DNA of 46,390 nt from an uncultured Mycoplasmatota bacterium (GCA_946497955.1 CAMMMH010000012.1:1-46390), one strand, 5' to 3'. Counted from the first letter of the stretch, positions 16,462 through 26,008 are shown. The notes: generated by a model from the sequence alone, not told the origin. Program-made: numbers and translations.

Positions 16462-17364
16462 TTATCTTTCTATGTCTCTTTCTTTTTTTAATTTTCTATC
16501 ATCATTAAAAGAGGTAGCCAAATCAGCATAACCCAAAATTTTATATTCACCATTATCAGTTTCTAAAACACTTTTTAAATTATATTGCTTTATCTCATTT
16601 TTCAAACAATCAACATCTTTTTCTGTATATCTATTAGCAAATGACTCCTTCCAGTCGTCATAATCAACATAGCACATAGAGCAATTAGATATACAAACTT
16701 CATCATAAATTTCTTTTAATAATTTTGAACACTTTGAAATTTTTGGTAGATTAACATATTTATTAAAGTTTTGGCACACTAACATTGTAAGTATATCGTT
16801 AGTACTATTATTTTTGTTTTTACTTAGTGCATTAACTATTTTTGGATCAAAACTTGCTATTATATGTGCAAGTGCTTTGTTATCTTGATATAAAATAGCC
16901 TCACATCTAACATCTCCTAAATCACTATCTAAAATTCCAAGTACTTTTACTGATCTTAATTTAGTCTTTTTTTTATATGGATTATTATAATATTTTTCAT
17001 CAATATTTTCTTTATAGTAGTTTAAATATTTTTCTAATCCAATTTTATTATCAATCTCTTCTTTTTCTACTACATCAATTAATGATAATATACCATCATG
17101 TAGTTCTTCTTTTATAAATTCAATTTCATAACCTTGTTCTAAATAATAAAAAAAATCAGCATCTAAATCAAAGTCCCAGTCTAAAATCATTTCAAATTTA
17201 ATATTAAATTCATTTTTAAATGGACCTATTTTTACCACTTCTCCATTATCATCATTTGCTATTACCACTTTTTCTTTTGTATGCGGATTATAAAATATAA
17301 TATTGATTTCTTTATCATATAAATCTTTATTATGTTTTAAAATATTATTAATTGTTTCTATCAT
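16462..17364 (-). CDS. Unknown ICE protein, first of a tandem paralogous pair
   Basis: A 300-residue soluble protein of unknown function, related to the next gene (shared motifs DKEI, GYEIEFI, NKIGLEKYL). The two arose by tandem duplication. This copy has a Cys-rich stretch (about residues 205-230, containing SKCSKLL and CISNCSMCYVDYDDW) missing from its partner, which might bind metal. AGGAGGTGATAAGGTAAG precedes the ATG. It ends RDIER, coupling to the next start 3 bases away. The position in the secretion cluster suggests an accessory role in transfer, but nothing in the sequence proves it. Confidence 0.65.
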   Translation of the reverse strand: MIETINNILKHNKDLYDKEINIIFYNPHTKEKVVIANDDNGEVVKIGPFKNEFNIKFEMILDWDFDLDADFFYYLEQGYEIEFIKEELHDGILSLIDVVEKEEIDNKIGLEKYLNYYKENIDEKYYNNPYKKKTKLRSVKVLGILDSDLGDVRCEAILYQDNKALAHIIASFDPKIVNALSKNKNNSTNDILTMLVCQNFNKYVNLPKISKCSKLLKEIYDEVCISNCSMCYVDYDDWKESFANRYTEKDVDCLKNEIKQYNLKSVLETDNGEYKILGYADLATSFNDDRKLKKERDIER

Positions 17365-17418
17365 CTTACCTTATCACCTCCTAATTTCTTTGATTTTTTA
17401 TATATCTTTTAATTATTT

Positions 17419-18267
17419 TTATAATCCCATCATCTCCCTTATAATTCTGTCTGACATTTTAACAGTACCTACTAACACTAACATATTAAATATTAACTCA
17501 CATACATAAGACCACACTTGAGTAACTGCCGATGCACTAGGATCAACTGCTGGTGGACTTGTCGCAAATAAAGAAAATATTATACAAGCCAATACTATTA
17601 TTGCTCCCTCTAAACATACTGCTGTAAAAGATTTTGCAAAACTTTTTCCTACATTTTGTGTAGGCTCTCCTGCAAAAGTTGATAAAGGAATAGGAGCTAA
17701 AGCAACATACATATACAATTTAAAAAAACGTCCATAAACTGTTAAAATCATTATAAATGATAAAACTGTAATAAATAGACCACCTATCAATGTTACTGCC
17801 CACAAAGGTATCGAATCGAAAAAATTACAACTCTCTATAGCAGTTATAATCTCATTAGGTAGTACAGTTTGTGTCATTGTTGTAAAACCTGCTGTTGTCA
17901 TAATAGTTGACATTAACCCCTGTACTATTTTAAATATTGCTAACATTACATCCAAACCATAAGTTACAGCACCCTTTGCAATAGCAAATCTTACAAATAA
18001 TTTAACAGCATGTTCTGGCTTTTTAACCTCTGAAAAAGAGCCACAAGTTTTAATTACCCCAGATAAAAAAAACAATACCAATAGTGCTAAACCTATCGCT
18101 TGTACTGCACCATTTATTTTAAGTATTACAGTCCATATCTCTCCGCCTTTAAAAGCCTCTGGTGACTGAGTAATTAAGCTCCATATTTCCCCTAATTTTT
18201 CATTCCATGTTTGTAAAGCATTATTTAGATTATCAGTCACCCAATTGCCACTTAAAATAAACAACAA
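17419..18267 (-). CDS. VirB6/TrbL-like conjugation channel membrane protein
   Basis: A 282-residue polytopic protein with about five to six membrane helices after an amphipathic N-terminal segment. It shows the VirB6/TrbL pattern: hydrophobic stretches near 55-75, 95-115, 155-180, 185-205 and 220-240, with a polar GEPTQNVGKSFAKSF loop. It would form the inner-membrane part of the secretion channel. The start is TTG (tandem TTG TTG) behind a strong AAGGAGG. It follows the VirB2-like gene by 26 bases. Confidence 0.8.
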   Translation of the reverse strand: MLFILSGNWVTDNLNNALQTWNEKLGEIWSLITQSPEAFKGGEIWTVILKINGAVQAIGLALLVLFFLSGVIKTCGSFSEVKKPEHAVKLFVRFAIAKGAVTYGLDVMLAIFKIVQGLMSTIMTTAGFTTMTQTVLPNEIITAIESCNFFDSIPLWAVTLIGGLFITVLSFIMILTVYGRFFKLYMYVALAPIPLSTFAGEPTQNVGKSFAKSFTAVCLEGAIIVLACIIFSLFATSPPAVDPSASAVTQVWSYVCELIFNMLVLVGTVKMSDRIIREMMGL

Positions 18268-18293
18268 ACCACCTCCTTATAGAATAGTAATAG

Positions 18294-18608
18294 TTATCCA
18301 GCTATTAAGTTTAAAATAGTCTCTGCAAACATAATAATTAAACCACCTGCAAAAAACATAAAACCACTTGCTCTTTGCGAAGCATCATGGCTTGTAAAAG
18401 ATAAACCAATTTGTACTATTGAATAGCCAACAATGATACCTCCTATAACTTTAGTTAATTGAAATAAAAAACTAGATAAGTTGTTTACTACTGAAATAGG
18501 ATCACTATCTGTAGCAAAAACATTAGGAGTAATGATTATCATTACTCCCATCATAAATATAAATAATGCAAACATTTTAACTCTTTCTTCATAACTTAAT
18601 ATATTCAT
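18294..18608 (-). CDS. VirB2/Maff2-like small membrane protein
   Basis: A 104-residue protein with a signal-peptide-like first helix ending near VFATDSDP (about residues 14-34). Two more hydrophobic helices follow (about 50-70 and 80-102), separated by a short polar loop (SHDASQRASG). This is the size and shape of VirB2-type pilin-like or Maff2 family proteins found between VirD4 and VirB6 in these elements. Its ATG overlaps the TGA of virD4 (ATGA), so translation is coupled. Confidence 0.8.
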   Translation of the reverse strand: MNILSYEERVKMFALFIFMMGVMIIITPNVFATDSDPISVVNNLSSFLFQLTKVIGGIIVGYSIVQIGLSFTSHDASQRASGFMFFAGGLIIMFAETILNLIAG

Positions 18609-20404
18609 TTAAAATCCCTCCTTAAATATTCATCCATATCTTCACTAGAAATAAATTCATAATTGCTATCATCATTTTTAATATTAGTAAAACTATAATT
18701 GCTTATATCATAGTCAATAGTTATACTGGCAACTGCATTATTAATTGTTCCATGTTCGTATGCTTCACTTTTACCATCAGTTGTAAAATATATATTAGGA
18801 TGTTTTAAGATATTATATTTAAAGTCTTTAATCGGTCTTTCTCCTCTTATAAATAAAAGAGCATACTTATTGTCCAACATTCTTACTTCATCTGGTGTAA
18901 GTAAATCTCTTCCAGTCTGCTGATAATTTGTTGAAAAACTACCATTTCTTCCATGACTCTTACCATAAGTATTTAAATCCAAATTTTCTTTACCCATAAG
19001 TTCACTTACGTACTTATGAGTAGATTGCTCATTTCCTCCAAGATAAAGAAAACTATCACAATTTCCTACTATTGATTCCCATTGTTTTTCAAACAAAGCC
19101 TTTAACTGTGCTAAATTTTGCAAAATAATACTAACTGATACTTCTCTACTTCTCATAACCGATAAAATCTTATCAAAATCATCTGGCAAACTAACGTTCG
19201 CAAATTCATCCATAATAAAATGTACATGAACTGGCAATCTACCTCCATATTTATGATCTGCTATATAAAAAAGTTGTTGAAATAATTGTGTGTATAAAAT
19301 ACTGACCAAAAAATTAAATGACGTATCATTATCAGGAATAAGAGCAAATAAAGCTGTTTTCTTCTCACCTAGAGTTTCTAGTTCTAATTCATCCGTCATT
19401 GTCAACATTGATAAACTCTTTAAATTAAACTTTTCTAACCTAGAAGCAAGAGTTATCTGTATTGACTTTAAAGTTTTAGCAGAACCACTATGATAATCAC
19501 GATAATATTTTAAAGCAATATGTTCTGGATTTTTCATTTCTAACTTTTCAAATAAAATATCAAGAGGACTTAAATACATATCATCATCTTCTCTAACATC
19601 TCCTGCTCTTAACATCTCCATTACCATTGAAAAGTTCTGTTCATCTTCTGGGGCTTCATACCAAAGATAAAATACTAAAGATAACAATAACATGGAAGCA
19701 GCCGTATCCCAAAAAGGATCATTAGACTGACTTCCTTTAGGTGTAGTAGATTTAAATAAATTAGTAACTAACTTTTGTACATCATTATCATTTTTTAGAT
19801 AAACAAAAGGATTATAGCAATGGCTTTTATCCATATTAATTAAATCTAAAACTTTAACATTATAACCTTGCTTTTCTAAAAGTCCACCAACATCTCTTAT
19901 TAATTCCCCTTTTGGATCTAGTACAACATAAGAACAATTACATTGCATCAAATTAGGCTTAGCATAAAATCTAGTCTTACCTGCACCACTACCTCCACAA
20001 ATTAAAACATTAAGATTTCTCCTGTGCTTTCTTCCATCTAATCCTAGTCTAAAATTTTGTGTTAGTATTTTATTGCAAAAAATATTTTTATCTTCATACT
20101 TTTTACATATTTTCTTTACATCTCCCCACTTAGCAGAGCCATATTCCTCATTTCTTCGATAATTCTTTCTTGTAGAAAAATATACTCCAATTGCAACAGC
20201 ATAAATAAGCAATAAAAAAAAGATAGTTTTTAAGCTATCGTCACACCAAGAAATATTGAATGGATGATTTAAAGTATCGCTTATATTCTCTAATATTTTT
20301 ATAAGTCCCCCATCTACATAAGGAGCTATCAATAAACCAAACCATATAACTGGTATAATTCCAAATATGCTAAAAACTATCTTTTGATGACTAGAACTCG
20401 ACAT
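18605..20404 (-). CDS. virD4: VirD4/TraG-type coupling protein
   Basis: A 599-residue ATPase that hands the relaxase-DNA complex to the secretion channel. Two N-terminal membrane helices (about 10-30 and 58-75) anchor it. Walker A is CGGSGAGKTRFYAKP at about 136-150, followed by VLDPKGELIRD, and Walker B is HFIMDEFANVSLPDD at about 400-414. The length is typical of TraG/TcpA-class coupling proteins. It starts just behind the stop of the small gene upstream, whose last codons (GAA AGG TAG) supply the ribosome-binding site. Its TGA overlaps the next ATG. Confidence 0.92.
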   Translation of the reverse strand: MSSSSHQKIVFSIFGIIPVIWFGLLIAPYVDGGLIKILENISDTLNHPFNISWCDDSLKTIFFLLLIYAVAIGVYFSTRKNYRRNEEYGSAKWGDVKKICKKYEDKNIFCNKILTQNFRLGLDGRKHRRNLNVLICGGSGAGKTRFYAKPNLMQCNCSYVVLDPKGELIRDVGGLLEKQGYNVKVLDLINMDKSHCYNPFVYLKNDNDVQKLVTNLFKSTTPKGSQSNDPFWDTAASMLLLSLVFYLWYEAPEDEQNFSMVMEMLRAGDVREDDDMYLSPLDILFEKLEMKNPEHIALKYYRDYHSGSAKTLKSIQITLASRLEKFNLKSLSMLTMTDELELETLGEKKTALFALIPDNDTSFNFLVSILYTQLFQQLFYIADHKYGGRLPVHVHFIMDEFANVSLPDDFDKILSVMRSREVSVSIILQNLAQLKALFEKQWESIVGNCDSFLYLGGNEQSTHKYVSELMGKENLDLNTYGKSHGRNGSFSTNYQQTGRDLLTPDEVRMLDNKYALLFIRGERPIKDFKYNILKHPNIYFTTDGKSEAYEHGTINNAVASITIDYDISNYSFTNIKNDDSNYEFISSEDMDEYLRRDFK

Positions 20405-20406
20405 TA

Positions 20407-20715
20407 CTACCTTTCTTTTTCATCTTTAAATTTACCCAGAGTATCAATTAATTGTAATATTAAATTATTTATTTTATCTCTAGGTTCATCAGCAACTATT
20501 AATTCATTTCTTTTGTCATCTAATGCAGAAATAAGTAATCTAGTATCAAAACGAGTTAATGATACTTCATTCGTATTATCTAATTTTAGTAATAAATCAT
20601 CAACACAAGAAATATCAGACTGATACTCTATTCCTTTATTTCTATACTTATTCAGAGCTTCTAATATTATAGATTTATCATCATCATTAAATTTAAAATG
20701 CGATATATCTTTCAT
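20407..20715 (-). CDS. Hypothetical ICE protein
   Basis: A 102-residue, wholly helical, hydrophilic protein that I do not recognise. It has regular leucine spacing (VDDLLLKLDNTNEV, INNLILQLIDTLGKF) and no membrane segment. It is placed between an ArdC-like gene and virD4 with gaps of 3 and 2 bases and ends DEKER, where the last codons are virD4's ribosome-binding site. It is certainly part of the transfer operon. Confidence 0.65.
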   Translation of the reverse strand: MKDISHFKFNDDDKSIILEALNKYRNKGIEYQSDISCVDDLLLKLDNTNEVSLTRFDTRLLISALDDKRNELIVADEPRDKINNLILQLIDTLGKFKDEKER

Positions 20716-20718
20716 AAG

Positions 20719-21582
20719 CTATCGCTCCTGTTCCTTATTTTTTGTTTCTCGTTTATTATCTAAATACTGTCCTATTCTAGTATTAATATCTAAAGCTACC
20801 TCTTTCATTGAAGTAAGTTCATTTGCTATCTCTACATTTTCCATTTTAGAAAATTTTGAAGCTAAATTATTAATACCTTCAGCAGAAGATTCTATTCCAT
20901 ACTTTTGACATATCATATAACTAATAAGATTAGCCTTATCATCATCTAATTCATTTGTATTTTCATATAAGTTAATTTTTGCTATTTCTGTAGATATTGC
21001 TTTAATTGATTCATCATAATTATTACTCCTACATATATAAATAGCTTTATCATTTTGATTCCATTCACATTTTTTTCCGCTATCTAAACTATCAACTGCT
21101 TTAATAGTAATAGGGCATTCATGAAATAAAGATTGTAACAATAACTTCTTATCATAAAACCTAGTAGTAGGCTTCATATTAGTTTCTGAAATATCTATAA
21201 CATCTTTTGCATATATAGGTGTTACCTTTTTACCATCTTTATTAGTATAAGGCTCTCCAGGTTCAATTATAGTAATTCTATTTTGTTTTGGGCTTTTAAA
21301 ACTGGCTTTTAAATCTATCCAATCCTTTTTTGACTTTAGTTGTACAGCTCCTGGTAATTGCTTCGCAATTAAAAGTGCATTTCTTGGTGAATACATATCA
21401 AATTTACTTTGTACTTTTAAATATTCAAGAAAGAAAGACTGATTAGTCTTTAATTCATCTAAAGCATCATCAATCATTTGATAAGCATTATCTAATTGTT
21501 CTTTTTTTCTTTTTTTATAACTCTCTTTATCATAACTATTATTACTATTAGCTTTTTCAATTATTTCATCAATCATACTCAT
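20719..21582 (-). CDS. ArdC-like protein (ssDNA-binding N-terminal domain)
   Basis: A 287-residue protein resembling ArdC-type antirestriction proteins. The N-terminal part has the family's pattern FDMYSPRNALLIAKQLPGAVQL, followed by KKDWIDLKASFKSP and IIEPGEPY (about residues 58-110). The C-terminal part corresponds to the metallopeptidase-like domain, but the usual HExxH is missing: the aligned helix reads AISTEIAKINLYE. The domain is probably inactive as a protease. ArdC proteins bind single-stranded DNA and protect incoming DNA. It overlaps PcfB by 4 bases and ends KNKEQER, a junction repeated near 37535. Confidence 0.65.
   Translation of the reverse strand: MSMIDEIIEKANSNNSYDKESYKKRKKEQLDNAYQMIDDALDELKTNQSFFLEYLKVQSKFDMYSPRNALLIAKQLPGAVQLKSKKDWIDLKASFKSPKQNRITIIEPGEPYTNKDGKKVTPIYAKDVIDISETNMKPTTRFYDKKLLLQSLFHECPITIKAVDSLDSGKKCEWNQNDKAIYICRSNNYDESIKAISTEIAKINLYENTNELDDDKANLISYMICQKYGIESSAEGINNLASKFSKMENVEIANELTSMKEVALDINTRIGQYLDNKRETKNKEQER
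20720..20742. repeat. 23-bp exact repeat at a gene junction (copy 1)
   Basis: Identical to 37535-37557. It covers the last codons of the ArdC-like gene (Lys-Glu-Gln-Glu-Arg) and the stop, and contains the AGGAGC ribosome-binding site of the next gene. Outside the 23 bp the two genes do not look related. Confidence 0.7.
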
Positions 21583-22502
21583 CTCTCCTTCGCTTTGTTT
21601 TTATTCTTCTTATTTTTTGATGCATAATAAGTTGTAATTTTTTTCTTATCTGCATCTACAAATATAAAATCTTCACCTTTTTTTAAATAATCTTTAATAT
21701 ATTCAGGTGCTGTCATATTTCTTAATTCATTCTTTATTCTATTCAATAGCTCACGAACAGAAGGCTTCTTATTATCAGAAGCCACCCCTAAGTCTTTTTT
21801 GCTCTTTAAGGAAGGCTCTGACAGAGGGCTTTTTTCTGCCTCGCCTAACTGGGGGTTTTCTACATCATTCTCAATTTCTTCTTGTGATTTAGACATAACA
21901 TCTTCGACTAATTTTTCTTCATCAGATATATCTTGCACTTTACTATCTTCTTTTTCAGACAGTAAAGAAGCTTCTATTTTACTATCATCTTTATCAATAG
22001 GTTTTGACATGACATCTTCAACTAGTTTCTCCTCGTCAGATTTAACATCAATTCCACGTTCTTTGGCATCCTTTATCATTTCTTTAATCTTATCATTCTC
22101 AATTTCTGTTTTAATAGAAGCTATATCAACAGCAGATAATTTAAATCTCTCAACAATACGATTAATCTTAGGTGCATCTTCTGCTCGCACCATAATATCC
22201 ACCATTCCATCTAAATCAGTTTGTTTTTTATCAATTAAAGCAGTATATAATACCCCATATTTTTTTGTTTCTTTATGAAATTGTTCTAGTTCTTCCCTTT
22301 TTAATGTAAAAATTTTAAGAGGGCTACCAGACTTTAACATATTATTTAAAGATGTTTTACCTTTAGTCGTTTTAGTTTCTTTAGATTTTGCTAAAAGATA
22401 CATTGCTACTCTTTCGGCAATTCTTCCAGTAATTCTTACAGCAACATCTACTCCCTCTAATGTCATTTTTACTACAGCTTCTGCTGACTCACTCGAATTC
22501 AT
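21579..22502 (-). CDS. PcfB family protein (DUF3801)
   Basis: A 307-residue protein whose first 120 residues match the PcfB/DUF3801 style: AEAVVKMTLEGVDVAVRIT, then AERVAMYLLAK, then LPLKIF-type and YGVLYTALIDKK segments. The second half is an acidic low-complexity linker in which the phrase EEKLVEDVMSK occurs twice (about residues 165-177 and 200-210), and it ends in a basic tail. PcfB-type proteins accompany the coupling protein in Gram-positive conjugation and are thought to assist relaxosome docking. The ATG follows AAAGGAGAG. Confidence 0.8.
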   Translation of the reverse strand: MNSSESAEAVVKMTLEGVDVAVRITGRIAERVAMYLLAKSKETKTTKGKTSLNNMLKSGSPLKIFTLKREELEQFHKETKKYGVLYTALIDKKQTDLDGMVDIMVRAEDAPKINRIVERFKLSAVDIASIKTEIENDKIKEMIKDAKERGIDVKSDEEKLVEDVMSKPIDKDDSKIEASLLSEKEDSKVQDISDEEKLVEDVMSKSQEEIENDVENPQLGEAEKSPLSEPSLKSKKDLGVASDNKKPSVRELLNRIKNELRNMTAPEYIKDYLKKGEDFIFVDADKKKITTYYASKNKKNKNKAKER

Positions 22503-22565
22503 TATTCATCTCTCCTTTCAATTTTATTGATTTTTTATCTATAACTTCATTGCCTTTTAAAGGCA

Positions 22566-22589
22566 CAAAAAAAAGCAACTTATGTTGCT
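22566..22589 (-). terminator. Intrinsic terminator after dinG-like gene
   Basis: On the minus strand the stem AGCAAC / GTTGCT (4-base loop) starts inside the TAG stop codon of the helicase gene and is followed by eight T residues. A second small palindrome (GCCTTTAAAAGGC) lies just beyond it, ahead of pcfB. Confidence 0.8.
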
Positions 22590-24591
22590 AATTAATATTG
22601 TTCTTTTCTACAAACTTTTTCACTTCATCTATAGAATAAACAAAGTTTTTTATAGGTATTGTTTCTTTTATAACTGTTTCATACTTTGGTAATCTAGAGT
22701 CTAATATACAAACAATTCCTTTATCAGTTTCACTTCTAATCAAACGTCCTACACCCTGCTTTAACTTAATAAGCATTTCTGGTATATAAACCTTTTTAAA
22801 GCCATTTTTATTATATAGGCTTTTTTTATACTCAATAACTGGATCAACTACTGGAAAAGGTAGTCTTGCAATAATTAAATTAGATAATGATTCTCCTTTT
22901 ATATCTATACCTTCCCAAAATATACCAGTACTAAATAAAACAGAATTAACATCATTTTTAAAATCATTTTTTACTTTATCTTGTGAAGAGCCATCATTTT
23001 GAATAAATATATTAATATCATTTAGCTTATTACCTATTTTATGATAAACATACTGCATATCAGATTTAGATGTAAATAAGACTAATGCTTTACCATTTGT
23101 AATTTTGATTAATTCTTTAATCTTTTCAGTCAACTGCTCTAAATAATTAACTCTATCCTTTGGATTAGCAAGTTCACTACAACAATATAATAATGTATTT
23201 TCATCATAATTATATGGCGACTCATAAGAATTTTCTAATGTTAATCTAGGGGTATTTTCATTAACACCTAAACTATTCATAAAATAAGAAAAATCATTTT
23301 TACCAACACTTAATGTGGCAGAAGTAAATATAAAGGTTTTATTAGAAAACAACTCTAAAGATGAAATATTATCGCCAAAAAACATATTATAGGCAATTTC
23401 TGAAATATTTTTAGGAGCATAATAGATATAATTTCTTTTTCCTCTTCTTTCTATCCAAAAAAGATAGTTACTATTTTCTCTTTCAGAAATAATCTCAAAC
23501 ATTGCACTACAGTCATATAGTTCTTCTTCTATTTCATCTGTATCTCTTTTTGAAAACATTTGTATTTTATCATTAATATCATTTAAGATAGTTAGCAATT
23601 CATTAGATAAAGATGTAGTTACTTCATCAAATTTAAACTCCAAACCATTACAGTCATCAATATCAATACCAGCTAATTTAAGTTCTTTTATTTTATTTAA
23701 AACATTTTTATTAATATGATTAGATAATTCATCTATCTTAGATTTTATATTATGATACTTATACTCATAATTACCAGATTTTTCTAATAAAATAATTGCT
23801 TGCTTAACAATATTTTTAACCTGCATTAATTTAACTTCTTTAGTTTTAGCATTTCTTATTTTACTCTCTAAATTATGAGCCTCATCACATACAATAAACT
23901 CTACATCTTTAAATAGTTTTTTCCCATAAAAAGGATTTCTAGATAAATCTTCTATAAGCAAATCATGATTACATATAATAATACCTCTTATATTTTTCAT
24001 TAAATTTCTTCTTTTATAAAACTCACATTTTTTACAATTATCACATCTTGAATATATACAACCATCAACACTAATATTCTTCCATATATTATCTTTAATA
24101 CTTGGATAATCTCTTCTATCTTGTTTATCAATATCAAAAAGTTCATCATATCCTTCATCTTTATTGTTTTCTAAAAATGTTTCTAATCTATTTAAACAAA
24201 GAAAATTACTCATACCTTTTGCTACTACAACCTCTAATGGTATATTTAATTGTTCTGAAATATTCTTAATATCTGCTTCTAATTGTTCCTGTAATGCAAT
24301 AGTAGATGTAGATATAATAAAAGATTTTCTAAAATATTTATAATAATAAATTAAAGGTATTAAATAGGCAAATGATTTACCTATACCTACACCAGCTTCA
24401 ATAATTAAACTATCGAAAGACTCAATAGCATCAAAGACACTTAATGCCATATCTACTTGTCCTTCCCTACGTTGCAAGCCATATTTTTTACAGTTATCAA
24501 AATAAGCTTCAATATCTTCATAAATTTTTTCTAAATCTTTTTTTCTAAATGAATGATACCACTTTTCTAATTCTTCTGTTCCTTTAAACAT
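22588..24591 (-). CDS. DinG/XPD-type ATP-dependent DNA helicase
   Basis: A 667-residue superfamily-2 helicase. Walker A is EAGVGIGKSFAYL (residues 65-77), and the DEAH box is VCDEAHNLE (about 234-242). Between them lie Cys132, Cys178, Cys183, Cys186 and Cys189, of which four would hold the Fe-S cluster of the XPD/DinG family. The C-terminal helicase motif is KQGVGRLIRSETDKG (about 612-626). It would unwind DNA 5' to 3'. It has its own extended -10 promoter and its own terminator, so within the transfer region it looks like a separate transcription unit. Confidence 0.85.
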   Translation of the reverse strand: MFKGTEELEKWYHSFRKKDLEKIYEDIEAYFDNCKKYGLQRREGQVDMALSVFDAIESFDSLIIEAGVGIGKSFAYLIPLIYYYKYFRKSFIISTSTIALQEQLEADIKNISEQLNIPLEVVVAKGMSNFLCLNRLETFLENNKDEGYDELFDIDKQDRRDYPSIKDNIWKNISVDGCIYSRCDNCKKCEFYKRRNLMKNIRGIIICNHDLLIEDLSRNPFYGKKLFKDVEFIVCDEAHNLESKIRNAKTKEVKLMQVKNIVKQAIILLEKSGNYEYKYHNIKSKIDELSNHINKNVLNKIKELKLAGIDIDDCNGLEFKFDEVTTSLSNELLTILNDINDKIQMFSKRDTDEIEEELYDCSAMFEIISERENSNYLFWIERRGKRNYIYYAPKNISEIAYNMFFGDNISSLELFSNKTFIFTSATLSVGKNDFSYFMNSLGVNENTPRLTLENSYESPYNYDENTLLYCCSELANPKDRVNYLEQLTEKIKELIKITNGKALVLFTSKSDMQYVYHKIGNKLNDINIFIQNDGSSQDKVKNDFKNDVNSVLFSTGIFWEGIDIKGESLSNLIIARLPFPVVDPVIEYKKSLYNKNGFKKVYIPEMLIKLKQGVGRLIRSETDKGIVCILDSRLPKYETVIKETIPIKNFVYSIDEVKKFVEKNNIN

Positions 24592-24615
24592 ACTCTTCTC
24601 CTCAATAATGAAATA

Positions 24616-24624
24616 ATTATATCA
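24616..24624 (-). promoter_or_regulatory. Extended -10 promoter of dinG-like gene
   Basis: On the minus strand TGATATAAT (TG at the extended position, perfect TATAAT), 24 bases before the ATG at 24591. The -35 is weak (TTTCTA at 17 bases), as is common with extended -10 elements. Confidence 0.6.
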
Positions 24625-24652
24625 CAGTTACTTTTATATAGAAACATTATAA

Positions 24653-26008
24653 TTATTTAAGCATATCTTTTTCTCTATCAGTGGTATTTTCTATTTCTTC
24701 TATATTTTTTTCTATAACATTACTTCTACTTTCTATACCATTACAAAGTTTTAGTTCTTTCTTCTTTAAATTAATAGTTTTAGAAATAGTATTTATTTCT
24801 TCTTTAATAGATATTCTAGTATCTTCACCTTTTGTTTTATTATACTTTTTCCAAAGATATTCTCTTTTACTGGATAACTCTTTAATATCAGTATCGAGAT
24901 TTTCTTTATAAAGTAATAATTGTTCATAAGTTTTAATTTTATTATTTAAAAGTAGTTTTGTCTGCTCTGAGATTTTATCCATTTCTTTTACTTCTTTTTG
25001 TAATTCCTTACTTAAAAATTTTCTAGGATTTTTTTGTGGATACACTTTTAATAAATAACAATAATAATTAAATAACTTTGACATATTTTTATTGGTATTG
25101 CTTTTCTTTTTAAACTTTACTTTTTGTTTATTATTAGAATTTAATTCTTCTAGAAAAGGAACTCTTGGTAACAGTGTATTTTCTATTCTTTTTTCTATTG
25201 CTTCAATAGTATAATCACTTCCAAAAGCACGTTCAATACGAATATTTTTCTTATATGGCTCTTTTCGTATACTTATCTTTCCATATCTAATATTTATTTC
25301 ATATCCCATCTTTAACATTATATTTTCAAAGTCATTATAGGAATAAGCCATACCAATTGCTCTATCAATATCAGCTTTAGTAAGAGTATGATAATTATCC
25401 CTACTCACATATCCTTTATAATAATTATCATAGTTTACTTTACTTTTTAGACTGCTCTCTTTTTGAACTACACTTAATCCATATTCTTCACATAGTGAAT
25501 CTGATATATTTCTCATTATAGAATAACTTTCATGGCTATCATGATATTTTTTTCCGTCTTTAAATGAAACAGAATTAATAACGAAATGATTATGAATATG
25601 ATTAGTATTAACATGAGTTGTAACAATAACTTCAAACCTATCTCCCCACATTTCTTCTGCTAACTTCAAACCTATTAAATGAGCTTTATCTGCACTTATC
25701 TCTCCCTCTTTAAAAGACTGAAAGGCATGATAGCCTAATATTTTATCCTTTTTATTATATTGTTCCTTTGTAAACATCATATCTTTATATGCATTATGAG
25801 TTGAACAATTAATTGAAGATACATAGCATAGTTCTTCTGTATTACAGTCTAATTTTTCATATTCTTTCATATTATGGAGTTCTTTATAACTATTAGCATT
25901 AATTGTTTTATCAATATTAGTAACATAATTTATAACATGATCTAACCTGGTAGTTATTTTCCATATTCCTGTTGTAGCCATTAATACACCTATATCAAAG
26001 ATTATCAT
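24653..26008 (-). CDS. Conjugative relaxase (MobA/VirD2-like, MOBP type)
   Basis: A 451-residue relaxase that nicks oriT and leads the DNA strand into the recipient. The three-histidine metal site is seen as THVNTNHIHNHFVINS (His132, His137, His139). An N-terminal RLDHVINYVTN segment holds a candidate catalytic Tyr28. The C-terminal third is lysine-rich and coiled-coil. The ATG at 26008 overlaps the mobC stop (ATGA). The family usually begins MATT, which here is the ATG at 25981 (residue 10) with a weak AGGTG site, so the start may be there. It pairs with MobC and lies downstream of a candidate oriT. Confidence 0.88.
   Translation of the reverse strand: MIIFDIGVLMATTGIWKITTRLDHVINYVTNIDKTINANSYKELHNMKEYEKLDCNTEELCYVSSINCSTHNAYKDMMFTKEQYNKKDKILGYHAFQSFKEGEISADKAHLIGLKLAEEMWGDRFEVIVTTHVNTNHIHNHFVINSVSFKDGKKYHDSHESYSIMRNISDSLCEEYGLSVVQKESSLKSKVNYDNYYKGYVSRDNYHTLTKADIDRAIGMAYSYNDFENIMLKMGYEINIRYGKISIRKEPYKKNIRIERAFGSDYTIEAIEKRIENTLLPRVPFLEELNSNNKQKVKFKKKSNTNKNMSKLFNYYCYLLKVYPQKNPRKFLSKELQKEVKEMDKISEQTKLLLNNKIKTYEQLLLYKENLDTDIKELSSKREYLWKKYNKTKGEDTRISIKEEINTISKTINLKKKELKLCNGIESRSNVIEKNIEEIENTTDREKDMLK

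Noticed and set aside
21707-22278. Plus-strand frames opposite pcfB
   Set aside because: Serine-rich antisense shadows of the acidic linker of PcfB, without promoter or ribosome-binding site.
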